From the NCBI GenBank assembly GCA_016841185.1, contig JAENZQ010000021.1, forward strand, positions 1 to 61,383: DNA of 61,383 nucleotides, in the 5' to 3' direction. Shown one piece after another: positions 19,560-31,092 of the stretch (its first letter is position 1; every line of letters starts with the position of its first letter). Below the pieces are notes generated by a model, which searched no databases, was not told the DNA's origin, and saw nothing but the letters and a program-made list of their open reading frames with translations. The DNA comes from Anaerovorax odorimutans (GTDB lineage Bacteria; Bacillota; Clostridia; Peptostreptococcales; JAAYPU01). The position numbers were made by a program, and so were the translations under genes.

Positions 19560-20030
19560 TTACCATCTGTAATGAGCGAAAGCTTTATTTGCTTCAGCCA
19601 TTTTGTGTGTATCTTCTTTTTTCTTCACTGAAGCTCCGGTATTATTTGCAGCATCCATAATTTCTTTAGCAAGCCTTTCCTGCATAGTCTTTTCTCCTCT
19701 GGCTCTCGTGTACTTTGTAAGCCATCTGAGACCAAGCGTCTGACGTCTTTCTGCTCTGACTTCAATGGGAACCTGATAATTTGCCCCGCCGACACGCCTT
19801 GCTTTTACTTCCAAAACAGGCATGATATTGTTCATAGCTTTTTCAAATACTTCCAAGGGATCATTACCTGTGTTGTTCTTTATGGTTTCAAATGCATTGT
19901 AGACGATTCTCTGGGCGGTACCCTTTTTTCCGTCAAGCATGATATTATTGATCAGTTTCGCAACTGCCTTGCTTCCGTATACCGGATCCGGAAGTACTTC
20001 TCTTTTTGGGATGTTTCCTTTTCTAGGCAC
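19560..20030 (-). CDS. rpsG: 30S ribosomal protein S7 (GTG start)
   Basis: S7 nucleates the small-subunit head and is an autoregulator of the str operon in E. coli. I start at a GTG (20030), eight bases after AAGGAGG, giving the canonical [18 protein letters not shown]-terminus and 156 residues. In-frame ATG codons further upstream would add an unconserved tail. The core [20 protein letters not shown] and the C-terminal [14 protein letters not shown] are standard. Confidence 0.96.
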   Translation of the reverse strand: MPRKGNIPKREVLPDPVYGSKAVAKLINNIMLDGKKGTAQRIVYNAFETIKNNTGNDPLEVFEKAMNNIMPVLEVKARRVGGANYQVPIEVRAERRQTLGLRWLTKYTRARGEKTMQERLAKEIMDAANNTGASVKKKEDTHKMAEANKAFAHYRW

Positions 20031-20140
20031 TTCGCTTCCCTCCTTAAACATAAATTTGTTCATCGGTACTCGACAAAATATTTGCCGCTGTGCATACATA
20101 TATATATGAACCCTCAATGAGGTGCACTCTACCGACTATA

Positions 20141-20554
20141 TTATTTTTTAGGTCTTTTGGCACCGTATTTGGAACGGGCCTGATTTCTCTGTGCCACTCC
20201 TGCTGTATCCAGGGTTCCTCTGACAATGTGATATCTGACACCAGGAAGGTCTTTTACTCTTCCTCCTCTGATCAATACAACACTATGCTCCTGAAGATTA
20301 TGTCCAATCCCGGGAATATATGCTGTCACTTCGATTCCATTTGTCAGACGTACTCTGGCAACCTTTCTCAAAGCTGAGTTCGGCTTTTTAGGAGTAACTG
20401 TCTTTACGGAAGTACATACACCTCTTTTTTGTGGGGCATTAATATCAGTTTGTACTCTTCTGAGAGAATTAAGGCCTTTCAAAAGTGCTGGCGCTGTAGA
20501 TTTAAATTCTACCTTTTCTCTTCCTTTTCTGACTAATTGGCTAATCGTTGGCAT
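20141..20554 (-). CDS. rpsL: 30S ribosomal protein S12
   Basis: S12 sits at the decoding centre and controls accuracy. The 137 residues start [20 protein letters not shown] and contain the loop [20 protein letters not shown], with the lysine positions that change in streptomycin resistance looking wild type. The ATG at 20554 gives the conserved N-terminus; a GTG four codons upstream lies too close to GGAGG. It is second in the str operon, after rplGB. Confidence 0.97.
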   Translation of the reverse strand: MPTISQLVRKGREKVEFKSTAPALLKGLNSLRRVQTDINAPQKRGVCTSVKTVTPKKPNSALRKVARVRLTNGIEVTAYIPGIGHNLQEHSVVLIRGGRVKDLPGVRYHIVRGTLDTAGVAQRNQARSKYGAKRPKK

Positions 20555-20617
20555 CTTTCGGCACACCTCCTTTATTTTAGTATTATCTATATTATAGTTG
20601 AACTATAACCAAATTAT

Positions 20618-20715
20618 AAAGAGATTAGAGGTTAGGAATTAGTAAATGTAGTTTTTTTAAAACAAAACCTTCCTTAGCCATTATCTCTTATCTATTTATC
20701 TTTATTTCTTATCTG
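20618..20715. repeat. Heptad element B between rplGB and rpsL
   Basis: Degenerate 7-bp-period units run AGATTAG, AGGTTAG, GAATTAG, then a weak GTTTT/AAAAC hairpin and CCTTCCTTAGCC, then TTATCTC, TTATCTA, TTTATCT, TTATTTC, TTATCTG up to the rplGB stop. It shares its CCTTAG(C)CATTATCT junction with the element near 35.37 kb. The same CCTTAGCCATT word recurs in the rpsJ-rplC gap on the other strand. Confidence 0.7.
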
Positions 20716-20963
20716 TCACTTTTTAGGATTCCCGCCGTAGCGGCACCTACTTTTATACCGCAATCCTTGCCCAATTTCTTCATGGATTGCACGTGAGTAA
20801 TGGAGATTTTTCTATTTTCTGCGGCTTCTTCAATACCTTGAATTACATATTTTTCTGCATCCTGTGCAACAAATACTTCTTCTAATCTATTTTCATTGAT
20901 AGCTTTTATTGTTTGTTTGGTTCCTACTACCAACAGCCCCTTTTTCCTGTACTCGGAAAGCAT
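20709..20963 (-). CDS. rplGB: L7Ae-family ribosomal protein (YbxF-like)
   Basis: An 84-residue L7Ae/L30e-fold protein, of the kind that binds kink-turn RNA. It shows KKGLLVVGTKQTIKAINENR, VFVAQDAEKYVIQGIEEAAE and KKLGKDCGIKVGAATAGIL, matching the YbxF group encoded between rpoC and rpsL in Firmicutes. Its precise ribosomal role is uncertain. AGGAGG precedes the ATG. Confidence 0.92.
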   Translation of the reverse strand: MLSEYRKKGLLVVGTKQTIKAINENRLEEVFVAQDAEKYVIQGIEEAAENRKISITHVQSMKKLGKDCGIKVGAATAGILKSDR

Positions 20964-21122
20964 GTTTCTACCTCCTTATTATATCTCTTTGCAACAGGAT
21001 AAGGGATGATCATACATTATTTAAAATGCAGAACCTCCCTTTAACTTTGCAAGAATATCGTACAGTTCATACACCAACAATGTTGGCGCACCATTGTAGT
21101 ATATCACCTGCCTAAATCTATG

Positions 21123-24100
21123 TCAAATAATTTCTTCTTCCTGGATAACATCCTCAGGTTCATCTACTTCAGGATGGCTGATGGCAATGTTTTTATACCT
21201 TTTCATGCCGGTCCCCGCAGGAATCAATTTGCCGATGATAACATTTTCCTTTAAGCCTAATAAACGATCGTTCTTGCCTTTGATTGCGGCATCCGTCAAT
21301 ACCCGGGTAGTTTCCTGGAAAGATGCAGCCGAAAGGAATGAATTTGTAGCCAAAGAAGCCTTGGTAATACCTAAGAGCGTTCTTTTACCTTTAGCAGGTT
21401 CTCCATCCTCGGCTTCCGCCTGCTTATTAGCATCTTCAAATTCATATATATTATACAATCCGCCCGGAAGCAAATCCGTATCTCCGGCATCTTCTACTTT
21501 CACCTTTGAAAGCATCTGACTGACGATAACTTCAATATGCTTATCGTTGATATCAACACCCTGTAATTTATACACTCTCTGTACTTCCTTAAGCAGGTAT
21601 TGATAGACACCCTCTATTCCTTTTATCCGTAAAATGTCGTGGGGGTTTATGGATCCTTGTGTAAATTCGTCGCCTGCACTGATAAAATCACCGTCTTTGA
21701 CTTTAAGTCTGGATCCATACGGTATATTGTATTTTGCTTCGGTACCGTCTTCTCCTGTCACAATAATTTCAGTATTTCTTTTTGTCCCTTTGATGGTTAC
21801 GGTACCGTCAATTTCGGAAATAATCGCCAAGCCTTTTGGTTTCCTGGCTTCAAATAACTCTTCTACCCTGGGAAGACCCTGAGTGATATCGTTTCCGGCA
21901 ACGCCGCCGGTATGGAATGTACGCATGGTCAGCTGAGTTCCGGGTTCCCCTATGGACTGTGCCGCGATGATCCCGACAGACTCGCCGATATTGACGATTT
22001 CACCAGTTGCCAAATTTCTACCATAGCATAATGAACAAACACCATTCTTGGTTTTACAAGTTAAGGCAGATCTTATTTTGATCTTATCTATACCCGCTTT
22101 TTCAATTAATTCTGCCGTATCCTCGTCAATTATTTCTCCTGTTTTCACGATAATTTTGTTTGTTTTAGGATGCGTAACATCTTCACCGGAAAATCTGCCT
22201 ATAATTCTGCTCTTGAGAGATTCAATGACTTCTTTTCCGTCTGTGAAAGCTTTCACAACAACGCCTTCTTCTGTTCCACAGTCAATTTCTCTTACAATCA
22301 CATTATGGCTGACATCCACCAGCCTTCGTGTCAGATATCCCGAATCAGCTGTTCTAAGAGCTGTATCCGCCAGACCTTTTCTTGCTCCGTTTGTAGAAAT
22401 AAAGTACTCCAATACAGACAGTCCTTCACGGAAATTGGATTTAATCGGAATCTCAATGGTGTGTCCTGTTGCATTGGCCATCAGCCCACGCATACCACCA
22501 ATCTGTCTGATCTGGTTTTTACTTCCTCTTGCACCTGAATGGGCCATGATGTATAAGTTGTTTAATCTGCCCAATGTATTCATCAGAGCATCTGCTACTT
22601 CCTCCGTAGCTTTTTGCCATGTTTCAATAACTTTTTCATATCTTTCTTCATCGGAAATAAGGCCTCTTCTGAATGCTTTTTCATATTTGTCTACCTGCTC
22701 ATTGGCCTCGGACAGGATTTTGCTCTTTTCTTCAGGAATTTTCATATCGGAAACACTTATGGTAATCGCTCCAATAGTTGAATAGTGAAACCCTATTTCT
22801 TTTATATGATCCAGCATCTTTGCCGTCACAGTATTCCCAAATCGGTTAAAGCATTTATTGATTACAAGCCCTAATTTTTTCTTGTCACATAAAAAATCTA
22901 TTTCAAGTGAGTAGGGATCTGAATTTCTGTTGACGAAGCCCAGATCCTGAGGAATTTTTTCATTAAATATAAATCTTCCTACAGTAGACTCGACAAGCTT
23001 TCCTTTATCCCCTTTATACAATTGCTTCCTGACCTTCACCCTTGCATGCAGTCCTACCGCACCCGTTCTATATGCCATGAGCATCTCATCAAAGTCTTTA
23101 AATATTTTGCCTTGACCTTTCTCGCCATCTACCTCTACTGTAAGATAATAACTGCCAAGCACCATATCCTGTGTTGGTGTCGTAATAGGTGATCCGTCTT
23201 TTGGCGCAAGGATATTATTCACCGACAGCATCAGAAATCTGGCTTCGGCCTGAGCTTCAACGGAAAGCGGCACGTGAACGGCCATCTGATCCCCGTCAAA
23301 GTCGGCGTTATATGCCGTACATACCAGTGGATGAAGCTTTATGGCTTTCCCTTCAACCAAAACAGGTTCAAAAGCCTGAATGCCAAGACGGTGAAGGGTA
23401 GGTGCCCTGTTAAGTAAAACCGGATGCTCTTTTATTACTTCTTCCAGTACATCCCATACTTCTGTTCGGACTCTTTCCACCATTCTCTTCGCACTTTTAA
23501 TATTATGAGAAAGACCGCTTTCCACCAGCCTTTTCATGATAAAGGGTTTAAATAGCTCCAGTGCCATTTTCTTAGGCAGTCCGCATTGGTAAAATTTCAA
23601 TTCCGGGCCCACAACAATAACAGAACGGCCGGAATAATCCACACGCTTACCCAACAGGTTTTGTCTGAACCGCCCTTGTTTTCCTTTAAGCATATCTGAA
23701 AGAGATTTCAAAGGCCTGTTTCCGGGTCCTGTTACAGGACGCCCTCTTCTTCCGTTATCAATCAAAGCATCTACTGCTTCCTGAAGCATTCTTTTTTCAT
23801 TTCTTACAATGATGTCAGGAGCGCCCAAATCCAGCAGCCTTTTAAGTCGGTTGTTTCTGTTGATAACACGCCTGTACAGATCATTTAAATCCGAAGTTGC
23901 AAATCTGCCTCCGTCCAACTGTACCATAGGTCGGAGATCAGGCGGAATTACCGGAATAACATCCAGAATCATCCATTCAGGTCTGTTGCCGGACTGTCTT
24001 AAAGCTTCAACAACTTCAAGTCTCCTTACGGTTCTGATTTTTTTCTGACCGGTGCTCTCTTTCAATTTTTTTCTTAAATCTTTTGAAAGTTTTTCAAGGT

Positions 24101-24647
24101 CAATATGGCTTAAGATTTCTTTAACGGCTTCGGCACCCATAACCGCCTTAAAGCCATTTTTATATTTATCTTTATATTCTCTGTACTCTTGCTCCGAAAG
24201 GAGCTGTTTGTAAGATAAGGGTGTATTTTTGGGATCTGTCACAACATAAGATGCAAAGTACAGGATTTTTTCCAATGATCTTGGCGACATATCCAAAACA
24301 AGTCCCATTCTGCTGGGTATTCCTTTAAAATACCAGATATGCGAAACAGGTGCCGCCAGTTCTATATGCCCCATTCTTTCTCTTCTTACTTTGGATTTTG
24401 TGACTTCTACACCGCATCTGTCACAAATAATGCCTTTATAGCGAATCCTTTTATATTTTCCACAGTGGCATTCCCAATCTTTTGTAGGCCCGAAAATTTT
24501 TTCACAAAACAATCCTTCCTTTTCAGGTTTCAATGTTCTGTAATTAATCGTTTCAGGCTTTTTCACTTCACCTTTTGACCAGCTTCTTATCTTTTCAGGT
24601 GATGCGAGACCTATTTTTAATGATTCAAAATTATTGAGTTCGTACAA
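21123..24647 (-). CDS. rpoC: RNA polymerase beta' subunit (TTG start)
   Basis: The catalytic beta' subunit. The 1174 residues have the N-terminal zinc ribbon ([20 protein letters not shown], about residues 60-79), the magnesium-binding [12 protein letters not shown] near residue 446, the trigger-loop region and the second zinc site [13 protein letters not shown]. The only good start is a TTG at 24647, about nine bases after GGGAG, encoding [13 protein letters not shown]. It follows rpoB by 37 bases. Length is typical of Firmicutes. Confidence 0.97.
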   Translation of the reverse strand: MYELNNFESLKIGLASPEKIRSWSKGEVKKPETINYRTLKPEKEGLFCEKIFGPTKDWECHCGKYKRIRYKGIICDRCGVEVTKSKVRRERMGHIELAAPVSHIWYFKGIPSRMGLVLDMSPRSLEKILYFASYVVTDPKNTPLSYKQLLSEQEYREYKDKYKNGFKAVMGAEAVKEILSHIDLEKLSKDLRKKLKESTGQKKIRTVRRLEVVEALRQSGNRPEWMILDVIPVIPPDLRPMVQLDGGRFATSDLNDLYRRVINRNNRLKRLLDLGAPDIIVRNEKRMLQEAVDALIDNGRRGRPVTGPGNRPLKSLSDMLKGKQGRFRQNLLGKRVDYSGRSVIVVGPELKFYQCGLPKKMALELFKPFIMKRLVESGLSHNIKSAKRMVERVRTEVWDVLEEVIKEHPVLLNRAPTLHRLGIQAFEPVLVEGKAIKLHPLVCTAYNADFDGDQMAVHVPLSVEAQAEARFLMLSVNNILAPKDGSPITTPTQDMVLGSYYLTVEVDGEKGQGKIFKDFDEMLMAYRTGAVGLHARVKVRKQLYKGDKGKLVESTVGRFIFNEKIPQDLGFVNRNSDPYSLEIDFLCDKKKLGLVINKCFNRFGNTVTAKMLDHIKEIGFHYSTIGAITISVSDMKIPEEKSKILSEANEQVDKYEKAFRRGLISDEERYEKVIETWQKATEEVADALMNTLGRLNNLYIMAHSGARGSKNQIRQIGGMRGLMANATGHTIEIPIKSNFREGLSVLEYFISTNGARKGLADTALRTADSGYLTRRLVDVSHNVIVREIDCGTEEGVVVKAFTDGKEVIESLKSRIIGRFSGEDVTHPKTNKIIVKTGEIIDEDTAELIEKAGIDKIKIRSALTCKTKNGVCSLCYGRNLATGEIVNIGESVGIIAAQSIGEPGTQLTMRTFHTGGVAGNDITQGLPRVEELFEARKPKGLAIISEIDGTVTIKGTKRNTEIIVTGEDGTEAKYNIPYGSRLKVKDGDFISAGDEFTQGSINPHDILRIKGIEGVYQYLLKEVQRVYKLQGVDINDKHIEVIVSQMLSKVKVEDAGDTDLLPGGLYNIYEFEDANKQAEAEDGEPAKGKRTLLGITKASLATNSFLSAASFQETTRVLTDAAIKGKNDRLLGLKENVIIGKLIPAGTGMKRYKNIAISHPEVDEPEDVIQEEEII

Positions 24648-24684
24648 GGGGTGTCTCTCCCTTCATAGTGGATTTTAGGTTGTT

Positions 24685-27600
24685 TTAATAGTCTTCGTCA
24701 TCTGAAATATCATCATCTTCATCGATGTTTTCATCATTATCCAGATCGTCATCCAGATCATCATCCAGAATCTCTTCTTCAATAAAGCCTAAATCTTCCT
24801 CGTCCGTATCTGTATCTGCATCTGCATCCGGATCTTCATCAACATTTCCTGAAGCATCTTCCGGCTTCTGATAGAATGAAAATCCTTCTACTTCCAATAT
24901 TGAATCGATTTCATTCAATTCATCTTCGACAGATTCTTTGATCTCGATTTCTCTGTCTTCTTCTGTAAGAACTTTAACATCCAATGCTAAACTCTGCATT
25001 TCCTTGATAAGAACTTTGAAGGATTCCGGAACACCGGGCTCCGGTATATTCTCACCCTTGACGATGGCTTCATACGTCTTGACACGGCCTACTACATCAT
25101 CTGATTTGACTGTCAGTATCTCCTGAAGTGTATAAGCAGAGCCGTAAGCTTCCAAAGCCCATACTTCCATTTCTCCAAATCTCTGTCCTCCGAATTGAGC
25201 CTTCCCCCCAAGGGGCTGTTGTGTCACAAGAGAATATGGACCGGTACTTCTTGCATGAATCTTGTCGTCAACCAGATGATGCAATTTTAACATATACATA
25301 TATCCGACGGTTACTGGATTGTCGAATAACTCTCCTGTCCTTCCGTCGTGAAGTTTAAGCTTGCCTGTTTCAGGATAACCACATTCTTTGAGAAGCTTAA
25401 TAATATCATGTTCTCTTGCACCATCGAATACAGGTGTAGAGATATACCAGTTTTTATGTTTTGCGGCTAACCCTAAATGTGCTTCCAGCACTTGCCCGAT
25501 ATTCATACGTGAAGGAACACCCAATGGGTTCAATACAATCTGTAAAGGCGTGCCGTCTTCCATAAAAGGCATATCCTCTTCAGGTAATATTCTGGATATA
25601 ACCCCTTTATTTCCATGACGCCCTGCCATTTTATCTCCAACATTTATTTTTCTTTTAGTTGCCACATAGCAACGCACCAGTTTATTCACTCCCGGGGGAA
25701 GTTCGTCTCCGTTGTCTCTTGAAAATACTTTTACATCTACAATTATTCCTGTTTCACCATGAGGAACTCTCAGTGAAGTATCCCGAACTTCTCTGGCTTT
25801 TTCACCAAAGATGGCTCTTAAAAGCCTTTCCTCCGCAGTCAGTTCTGTCTCTCCTTTTGGTGTTACTTTGCCCACAAGTATATCGGAAGAATTGACTTCC
25901 GCACCAATTCGAATAATTCCTTCTTCGTCAAGATCTTTTAAAGCATCTTCTCCAACGTTGGGAATGTCTCTGGTAATTTCTTCAGGTCCCAGCTTTGTGT
26001 CACGGGCTTCGGATTCATATTCTTCTATATGAATGGATGTCAGTACATCATCCATAATCAATCTTTCATTTATAAGAATGGCATCCTCAAAATTATACCC
26101 TTCCCATGTCATGAAGCCTACCAGAAGGTTTTTACCTAATGCAATTTCTCCCTGGTCGGTAGAAGGACCGTCTGCAATAGGCTCTCCGGCCTCAACATGT
26201 TCATTTTTATTTACAATAGGCCTTTGATTAAAACAAGTCCCCTGATTCGATCGCTTAAATTTCAGAAGGTTATAATAATCTTTTCCGCCGTCATGATCTC
26301 TTTTGATGACAATCTGATTAGCAACCACATGTTCAACGACTCCGTTGTTTTTAGCCAATATAACAACCCCTGAATCCTTTGCTGCCAGATATTCCATACC
26401 GGTTCCCACAATGGGCGCCTCCGAAATTAGAAGCGGTACGGCTTGTCTTTGCATGTTTGACCCCATCAGGGCTCTATTGGCATCATCGTTTTCGAGGAAA
26501 GGAATCATAGCTGTAGCAACGGATACGACCTGTTTTGGAGAAACATCCATATAGTCGGCTTCCTCTCTTGGAACAACATCAATATCTCCGCCAAAACCTC
26601 TGGCTGTTACTCTTTTATTGATAAATCGGCCTTCTTCATCTAACGGTTCGTTTGCCTGTGCAATGATAAGGGTTTCTTCTTCATCTGCCGTTAAATAGTG
26701 TATTTCCCCGGTAACGATACCTTTTTCCTTATCCACCCGCCTGTAAGGCGACTCAATAAATCCATATTCGTTTATCTTTCCATAAGTCGTAAGAGACCCT
26801 ATCAGTCCGATATTCGGACCTTCCGGCGTTTCAATAGGGCACATCCTTCCGTAATGGGAATGATGGACATCTCTTACTTCAAACCCTGCCCGCTCTCTTG
26901 AAAGACCCCCGGGTCCCAAAGCAGAAAGTCTTCTTTTATGGGTTAATTCTGCCAGCGGATTGGTTTGATCCATAAATTGAGAAAGCTGACTGCTTCCAAA
27001 AAATTCTTTAATTGAAGCCGTAACAGGTCTGATATTAATAAGTGCCTGCGGTGTAATAATATCCATATCCTGAATGGTCATTCTTTCCCTTACCACTCTT
27101 TCCATCCTGGAAAGACCTATCCTGAATTGATTCTGAAGCAATTCTCCTACAGTCCTTAATCTTCTGTTACCCAAATGGTCGATATCATCGATGTGTCCGA
27201 TTCCATGACTGAGGTTCAGGATATAGCTTATGGAAGCAATAATGTCATCTACAATAATATGCTTTGGTGAAAGCTTGGTTTTATTTGAAACTAAAGCTTC
27301 TTTTATTTCTTTATCTGTTTTGAAGTTGTTTAATATTTCTTTCAGAACAGGATAATACACTTTTTCAGGTATCCCGATATCATCAATATTGATATCAATG
27401 AATTGTCGTATATTAACAAAGTTATTTCCTATAACTTTAACAATTTTACCTTCATCATCAAAAACATGAACAAACTTGATCCCTGAATTTTCAATTTCAA
27501 TGGCTTTGGCTCTTGTAATTTTTTCTTCTTTTTTAGCAAGTATTTCACCTGTTTCAGGATCAACAACGTCTTCTGCGGCTTTACATCCGATCAGCCTGTT

Positions 27601-28443
27601 TGTTACGCCCAATTTTTTGTTATATTTATAACGACCCACTTTTGCCAAATCATATCTTTTGGGGTCAAAAAACAAAGAATCTAAAAGTGATTTTGCGCTA
27701 TCTACAGTAGGCGGTTCTCCGGGTCTTAGCTTTTTATAAATCTCCAGAAGCCCTTCGTCTACATTATTGGTATGATCTTTTTCCAAAGTTTTTAAAAGTC
27801 TCTCATCTTCTCCCAAGAGTTGAATAATCTCTAAATCCGTACCAAATCCTAATGCTCTCAGCAAGGCAGTAACAGGCTGTTTTCTTGTCCGATCCACTCT
27901 GACGGAAACCACTTCATTTGAATCCGTTTCGTATTCCAGCCATGCACCTCTATTGGGGATGATTGTGGTTGAAAAAAGCCTTTTCCCTGATTTATCAATC
28001 TCCATATTGTAGTAGGGGCCTGGCGAACGCACCAATTGGGTTACAATAACCCTTTCGGCACCATTATATATAAAAGTGCCCTTTTCCGTCATAAGAGGGA
28101 AATCACCCATGAACACTTCCTGTTCTTTGACTTCACCGGTTTCTTTATTGATTAACCGGACTTTCACCTTTAAAGGGGCTGCATAGGTTACATCTCTTTC
28201 TTTACACTCTTCCACATCATATTTGGGATTATCATCAATAGAGTAGTCGATAAATTCAAGTATGAGATTTCCGGCATAGTCCTTTATTGGGGAAATATCT
28301 TCGAAAACTTCTCTGAGACCTTCTTCCAGAAACCACTCATAAGAATCTCGCTGAATTTGGATAAGACTTGGCATAGGTGCTACTTCATTAATCTTGGAAT
28401 AGCTCATTCTAACCTTTTTGCCTGTTTTGATAGGGTGGGGCAT
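24685..28443 (-). CDS. rpoB: RNA polymerase beta subunit with acidic C-terminal tail
   Basis: Beta forms the other half of the active-site cleft. The 1252 residues include the rifampicin-pocket segment [20 protein letters not shown], which looks wild type, and [20 protein letters not shown]. The ATG at 28443 lies eight bases after AGGAG; a GTG three codons upstream overlaps the site. The last 70 or so residues form a low-complexity acidic tail, mostly Asp and Glu, absent from minimal beta subunits. It has its own promoter upstream. Confidence 0.97.
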   Translation of the reverse strand: MPHPIKTGKKVRMSYSKINEVAPMPSLIQIQRDSYEWFLEEGLREVFEDISPIKDYAGNLILEFIDYSIDDNPKYDVEECKERDVTYAAPLKVKVRLINKETGEVKEQEVFMGDFPLMTEKGTFIYNGAERVIVTQLVRSPGPYYNMEIDKSGKRLFSTTIIPNRGAWLEYETDSNEVVSVRVDRTRKQPVTALLRALGFGTDLEIIQLLGEDERLLKTLEKDHTNNVDEGLLEIYKKLRPGEPPTVDSAKSLLDSLFFDPKRYDLAKVGRYKYNKKLGVTNRLIGCKAAEDVVDPETGEILAKKEEKITRAKAIEIENSGIKFVHVFDDEGKIVKVIGNNFVNIRQFIDINIDDIGIPEKVYYPVLKEILNNFKTDKEIKEALVSNKTKLSPKHIIVDDIIASISYILNLSHGIGHIDDIDHLGNRRLRTVGELLQNQFRIGLSRMERVVRERMTIQDMDIITPQALINIRPVTASIKEFFGSSQLSQFMDQTNPLAELTHKRRLSALGPGGLSRERAGFEVRDVHHSHYGRMCPIETPEGPNIGLIGSLTTYGKINEYGFIESPYRRVDKEKGIVTGEIHYLTADEEETLIIAQANEPLDEEGRFINKRVTARGFGGDIDVVPREEADYMDVSPKQVVSVATAMIPFLENDDANRALMGSNMQRQAVPLLISEAPIVGTGMEYLAAKDSGVVILAKNNGVVEHVVANQIVIKRDHDGGKDYYNLLKFKRSNQGTCFNQRPIVNKNEHVEAGEPIADGPSTDQGEIALGKNLLVGFMTWEGYNFEDAILINERLIMDDVLTSIHIEEYESEARDTKLGPEEITRDIPNVGEDALKDLDEEGIIRIGAEVNSSDILVGKVTPKGETELTAEERLLRAIFGEKAREVRDTSLRVPHGETGIIVDVKVFSRDNGDELPPGVNKLVRCYVATKRKINVGDKMAGRHGNKGVISRILPEEDMPFMEDGTPLQIVLNPLGVPSRMNIGQVLEAHLGLAAKHKNWYISTPVFDGAREHDIIKLLKECGYPETGKLKLHDGRTGELFDNPVTVGYMYMLKLHHLVDDKIHARSTGPYSLVTQQPLGGKAQFGGQRFGEMEVWALEAYGSAYTLQEILTVKSDDVVGRVKTYEAIVKGENIPEPGVPESFKVLIKEMQSLALDVKVLTEEDREIEIKESVEDELNEIDSILEVEGFSFYQKPEDASGNVDEDPDADADTDTDEEDLGFIEEEILDDDLDDDLDNDENIDEDDDISDDEDY

Positions 28444-28587
28444 GCTCTTCACTCCTTGCAGAAAAATGTTACTGAATAAACTTAATGATTGATTACTTTA
28501 TAAAACAAATTGATTGTATTAATACTATTAACATTTTTTGTATTTTTCATACTATTTTGGTTTTTTATACGTGTATGGCAATTTAAC

Positions 28588-28616
28588 ATACTATCATAAG
28601 TGGTTAAATGTGTCAA
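28588..28616 (-). promoter_or_regulatory. Sigma-A promoter for rpoBC
   Basis: On the minus strand a perfect TTGACA (28616-28611), 17 bases, then TAGTAT (28593-28588). It lies downstream of the rplL terminator and about 145 bases ahead of rpoB, so rpoBC can be transcribed separately from rplJL. Confidence 0.8.
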
Positions 28617-28666
28617 TAAAAAAAAATAATCGTTTTATTGTTTTGATTGGGCATCTAAAAAGAAAA

Positions 28667-28691
28667 GCCGGGTCAATTTTATTGACTCGGC
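28667..28691 (-). terminator. Intrinsic terminator between rplL and rpoB
   Basis: On the minus strand an 11-bp stem with one mismatch (GCCGAGTCAAT against ATTGACCCGGC) and a three-base loop is followed by TTTTCTTTTT. It starts 16 bases past the rplL stop. Partial read-through would set the ratio of L7/L12 to RNA polymerase. Confidence 0.88.
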
Positions 28692-28706
28692 AGTTTATTG
28701 TATAAA

Positions 28707-29072
28707 CTATTTAACTTCTACAGAAGCACCGACTTCTTCAAGTTTATTCTTCAGTTCATCGGCCTCTTCTTTAGAGACACCTTCTTTTACTTTGTTAGGC
28801 GCATTGTCTACCAGATCTTTTGCTTCTTTCAAGCCAAGTCCTGTAATTTCTCTGACTACTTTGATAACTTTGATCTTCTGTGAACCTGCTTCAGTAAGCA
28901 TTACATCAAATTCACTTTTCTCTTCAGCCGCCTCTTCCGCAACAGCAGCGCCGGCTGCCGCTACAGGTGCTGCAGCTGATACACCAAATTCTTCTTCGCA
29001 AGCCTTTACCAGCTCGTTCAATTCCAATACCGTCATGCCTTTTATTGCTTCAATAATTTGTTCTTTTGTCAT
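28707..29072 (-). CDS. rplL: 50S ribosomal protein L7/L12
   Basis: L12 forms the flexible stalk that recruits translation factors. The 121 residues have the N-terminal dimerisation helix, an alanine-rich hinge ([19 protein letters not shown]) and the C-terminal factor-binding domain ([20 protein letters not shown]). It lies 21 bases after rplJ and ahead of a strong terminator. Confidence 0.98.
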   Translation of the reverse strand: MTKEQIIEAIKGMTVLELNELVKACEEEFGVSAAAPVAAAGAAVAEEAAEEKSEFDVMLTEAGSQKIKVIKVVREITGLGLKEAKDLVDNAPNKVKEGVSKEEADELKNKLEEVGASVEVK

Positions 29073-29093
29073 TTAAAACACCTCCATATTTCT

Positions 29094-29744
29094 CTAATTA
29101 TCATTTTCGGTTTCTTTGTTTTCTTCAGTATCTTCTGTCTTTTCTTCCGATTGACCCTTCGCTTCTGTCTGAACCGTTTCCCCGGCAGCAGCCCCTGTAT
29201 CTTCAGCAGTTTTATCTTCAGCCTTTGACTCGGCTTCCTCGGCAGAACCGGCTAAACAATCGGGATTATCAATAATTGCCTTAAGCAAGTATGCAAAGTT
29301 TGCAACAGGGGATTTGATGCTTCCGAGAAATTTTCCAATAAGTTCTTCTCTTGACGGAAGTCCGGCAATGGCTTTTATACCTTCCACATCAAAAAATTTG
29401 CCTTCGACAACACCTGCTTTAAACTCCATTTTTTTTGTTTGCTTCATAAATCCATTCAGAACTCTTGCCGGCGCAACCGCATCATCGTATCCGAAAGCAA
29501 ACGCACTGGGTCCTTCCAGTACTTGGGCCAGCTCTTCAAAGTCAGACCCTTTTATGGCTAAATTCATAAGCGTATTCTTATATATTTTGTATTCTACATT
29601 CGCGTCTCTCATAAGTTTTCTTAATGCATTAACCTCTTCAACCGAAAGTCCGCGATAATCTACAACCACAGCCGATTGCGCATTTTGCAGTTTGCTTTTT
29701 ATTTCCTTAACAATCTCTTTTTTTGCTTCCTGGTTTGCAGACAT
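29094..29744 (-). CDS. rplJ: 50S ribosomal protein L10 with acidic C-terminal extension
   Basis: L10 anchors the L7/L12 stalk to 23S rRNA. The conserved part includes QSAVVVDYRGLSVEEVNALR, YKIYKNTLMNLA and AFAFGYDDAVAPARVL. At 216 residues it is about 45 longer than most bacterial L10 (165-180); the surplus, after AYLLKAIIDNPDCLAG, is a Glu/Lys/Ala/Thr-rich acidic tail ending KETENDN. The tail follows the region that normally binds L12. The L10 leader lies upstream and rplL follows. Confidence 0.96.
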   Translation of the reverse strand: MSANQEAKKEIVKEIKSKLQNAQSAVVVDYRGLSVEEVNALRKLMRDANVEYKIYKNTLMNLAIKGSDFEELAQVLEGPSAFAFGYDDAVAPARVLNGFMKQTKKMEFKAGVVEGKFFDVEGIKAIAGLPSREELIGKFLGSIKSPVANFAYLLKAIIDNPDCLAGSAEEAESKAEDKTAEDTGAAAGETVQTEAKGQSEEKTEDTEENKETENDN

Positions 29745-29759
29745 TCTTCCACCTCCTCT

Positions 29760-29885
29760 GTATTCAGAATAATGTTTTCAAAAATCAATAAAGCCTTCTC
29801 CACCGCAGACAGAGAAAGGCCTATGTTTATATATAGTTCCTCGGCAGGATATTTAAACAATTCATGTCCCTGCTGTCTACGGTTT
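29760..29885 (-). ncRNA. L10 leader (autoregulatory attenuator of rplJL)
   Basis: The minus strand carries the conserved L10-leader words CCGTAGACAGCAGG and ATATCCTGCCGAGG, which pair GCAGG with CCTGC to form the L10-binding kink. Downstream a GCCTTTCTC/GAGAAGGC hairpin followed by TTTATTGATTTTT acts as a terminator. CCGTAGACAG can instead pair along all ten bases with CTGTCTGCGG in the terminator loop region, an antiterminator choice. The element fills the rplA-rplJ gap as in other Firmicutes. Confidence 0.9.
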
Positions 29886-29902
29886 AGTATTCTTCTTTAA
29901 TT

Positions 29903-30601
29903 TTATGCCATAACCTTCAGCGGATTTATTTTAACGCCAGGACCCATTGTGCTGGATACTGCAACACTTTTCAGGTATTGTCCTTTGGCTGCTGCAGGTT
30001 TGGCTTTTATAATCGCATCCATCAAAGCTGTAAAGTTGTCGGAAATCTTTTCTGCTCCAAATGAAGCTTTCCCTATGGGTACATGTATAATGTTTGTTTT
30101 ATCCAATCTGTATTCCACTTTACCGGCTTTAATTTCTTTGATTGCTTTTTCAACTTCAAATGTAACCGTACCTGATTTTGGGTTCGGCATAAGTCCTTTA
30201 GGACCTAATATCCTACCAAGTTTTCCTGCCACGCCCATCATATCCGGAGTTGCTACTACTACATCAAAGTCAAACCAGTTTTCTTTCTGAATTTTATTAG
30301 CTAAATCATCTGCTCCCACATAATCTGCACCTGCATCCAAGGCTTCCTTTTCTTTCTCCCCCTTGGCAAATACAAGAACTTTTTTTGTTTTGCCTGTTCC
30401 ATGGGGAAGTACGATCGCGCCTCTTACCTGCTGGTCTGCATGTCTTGAATCCACTCCCAGTTTTATATGGGCTTCAATGGTTTCATCAAATTTAGCTTTA
30501 GCTGTTTGTAAAACAAGTTCAATCGCTTCTCTTGCTTCATAAAGATTTGTTCTGTCAATTAATTTTGCACTTTCCTTATAATTCTTTCCTCTTGCAGTCA
30601 T
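29903..30601 (-). CDS. rplA: 50S ribosomal protein L1
   Basis: L1 forms the mobile stalk at the E site. The 232 residues start [20 protein letters not shown] and contain [20 protein letters not shown] and the signature [20 protein letters not shown]. The ATG at 30601 lies seven bases after AGGAGG; the frame extends 14 codons upstream without support. It lies 53 bases after rplK. Confidence 0.97.
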   Translation of the reverse strand: MTARGKNYKESAKLIDRTNLYEAREAIELVLQTAKAKFDETIEAHIKLGVDSRHADQQVRGAIVLPHGTGKTKKVLVFAKGEKEKEALDAGADYVGADDLANKIQKENWFDFDVVVATPDMMGVAGKLGRILGPKGLMPNPKSGTVTFEVEKAIKEIKAGKVEYRLDKTNIIHVPIGKASFGAEKISDNFTALMDAIIKAKPAAAKGQYLKSVAVSSTMGPGVKINPLKVMA

Positions 30602-30654
30602 TTTATTACCTCCTTGTGGTATTAACGGTTTTTTACCTCCCACTTTATTTGGGA

Positions 30655-31080
30655 TTAATCGTTGACAACAATACCCATGCTTCTTGCGGTTCCTTTGATC
30701 ATATTAACGGCACTGTCCAAATTAGCAGCATTTAAGTCAGGCATCTTAATTTGTGCAATTTCTTTAACCTGATCCAAGGTAACCGTTGCTACTTTGTTCT
30801 TGTTTGGTACCCCGGAACCACTTTTTATTTTAGCAGCCTTTTTCAATAAAACTGCTGCAGGCGGTGTTTTTGTAATAAAAGTAAAAGATCTGTCCTGATA
30901 TACTGTTATTACAACCGGAATAACCATTCCCGACTGATCTGCCGTTTTAGCATTGAATTGCTTACAGAACTCCATGATATTGATGCCCTTTTGTCCTAAA
31001 GCAGGTCCTACCGGCGGTGCAGGAGTTGCATTTCCTGCCGGTATCTGCAGTTTAACAAAGCCATCAACTTTTTTTGCCAT
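30655..31080 (-). CDS. rplK: 50S ribosomal protein L11
   Basis: L11 sits at the GTPase-associated centre and is needed for the stringent response. The 141 residues contain [20 protein letters not shown] and the C-terminal rRNA-binding domain with [20 protein letters not shown]. The proline-rich N-terminal segment targeted by thiopeptides looks wild type. AAGGAGG precedes the ATG. Confidence 0.98.
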   Translation of the reverse strand: MAKKVDGFVKLQIPAGNATPAPPVGPALGQKGINIMEFCKQFNAKTADQSGMVIPVVITVYQDRSFTFITKTPPAAVLLKKAAKIKSGSGVPNKNKVATVTLDQVKEIAQIKMPDLNAANLDSAVNMIKGTARSMGIVVND

Positions 31081-31092
31081 TTTCCCACCTCC

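Noticed and set aside
20555-20616. Promoter for rpsL (TATAAT near 20590)
   Set aside because: No acceptable -35 lies at 16-18 bases upstream; the TATAAT is embedded in a short inverted repeat of AT-rich DNA.
26990-27010. Rifampicin-resistance change in rpoB, or streptomycin-resistance change in rpsL
   Set aside because: The RpoB pocket and the S12 lysine loop both read as wild type by eye.
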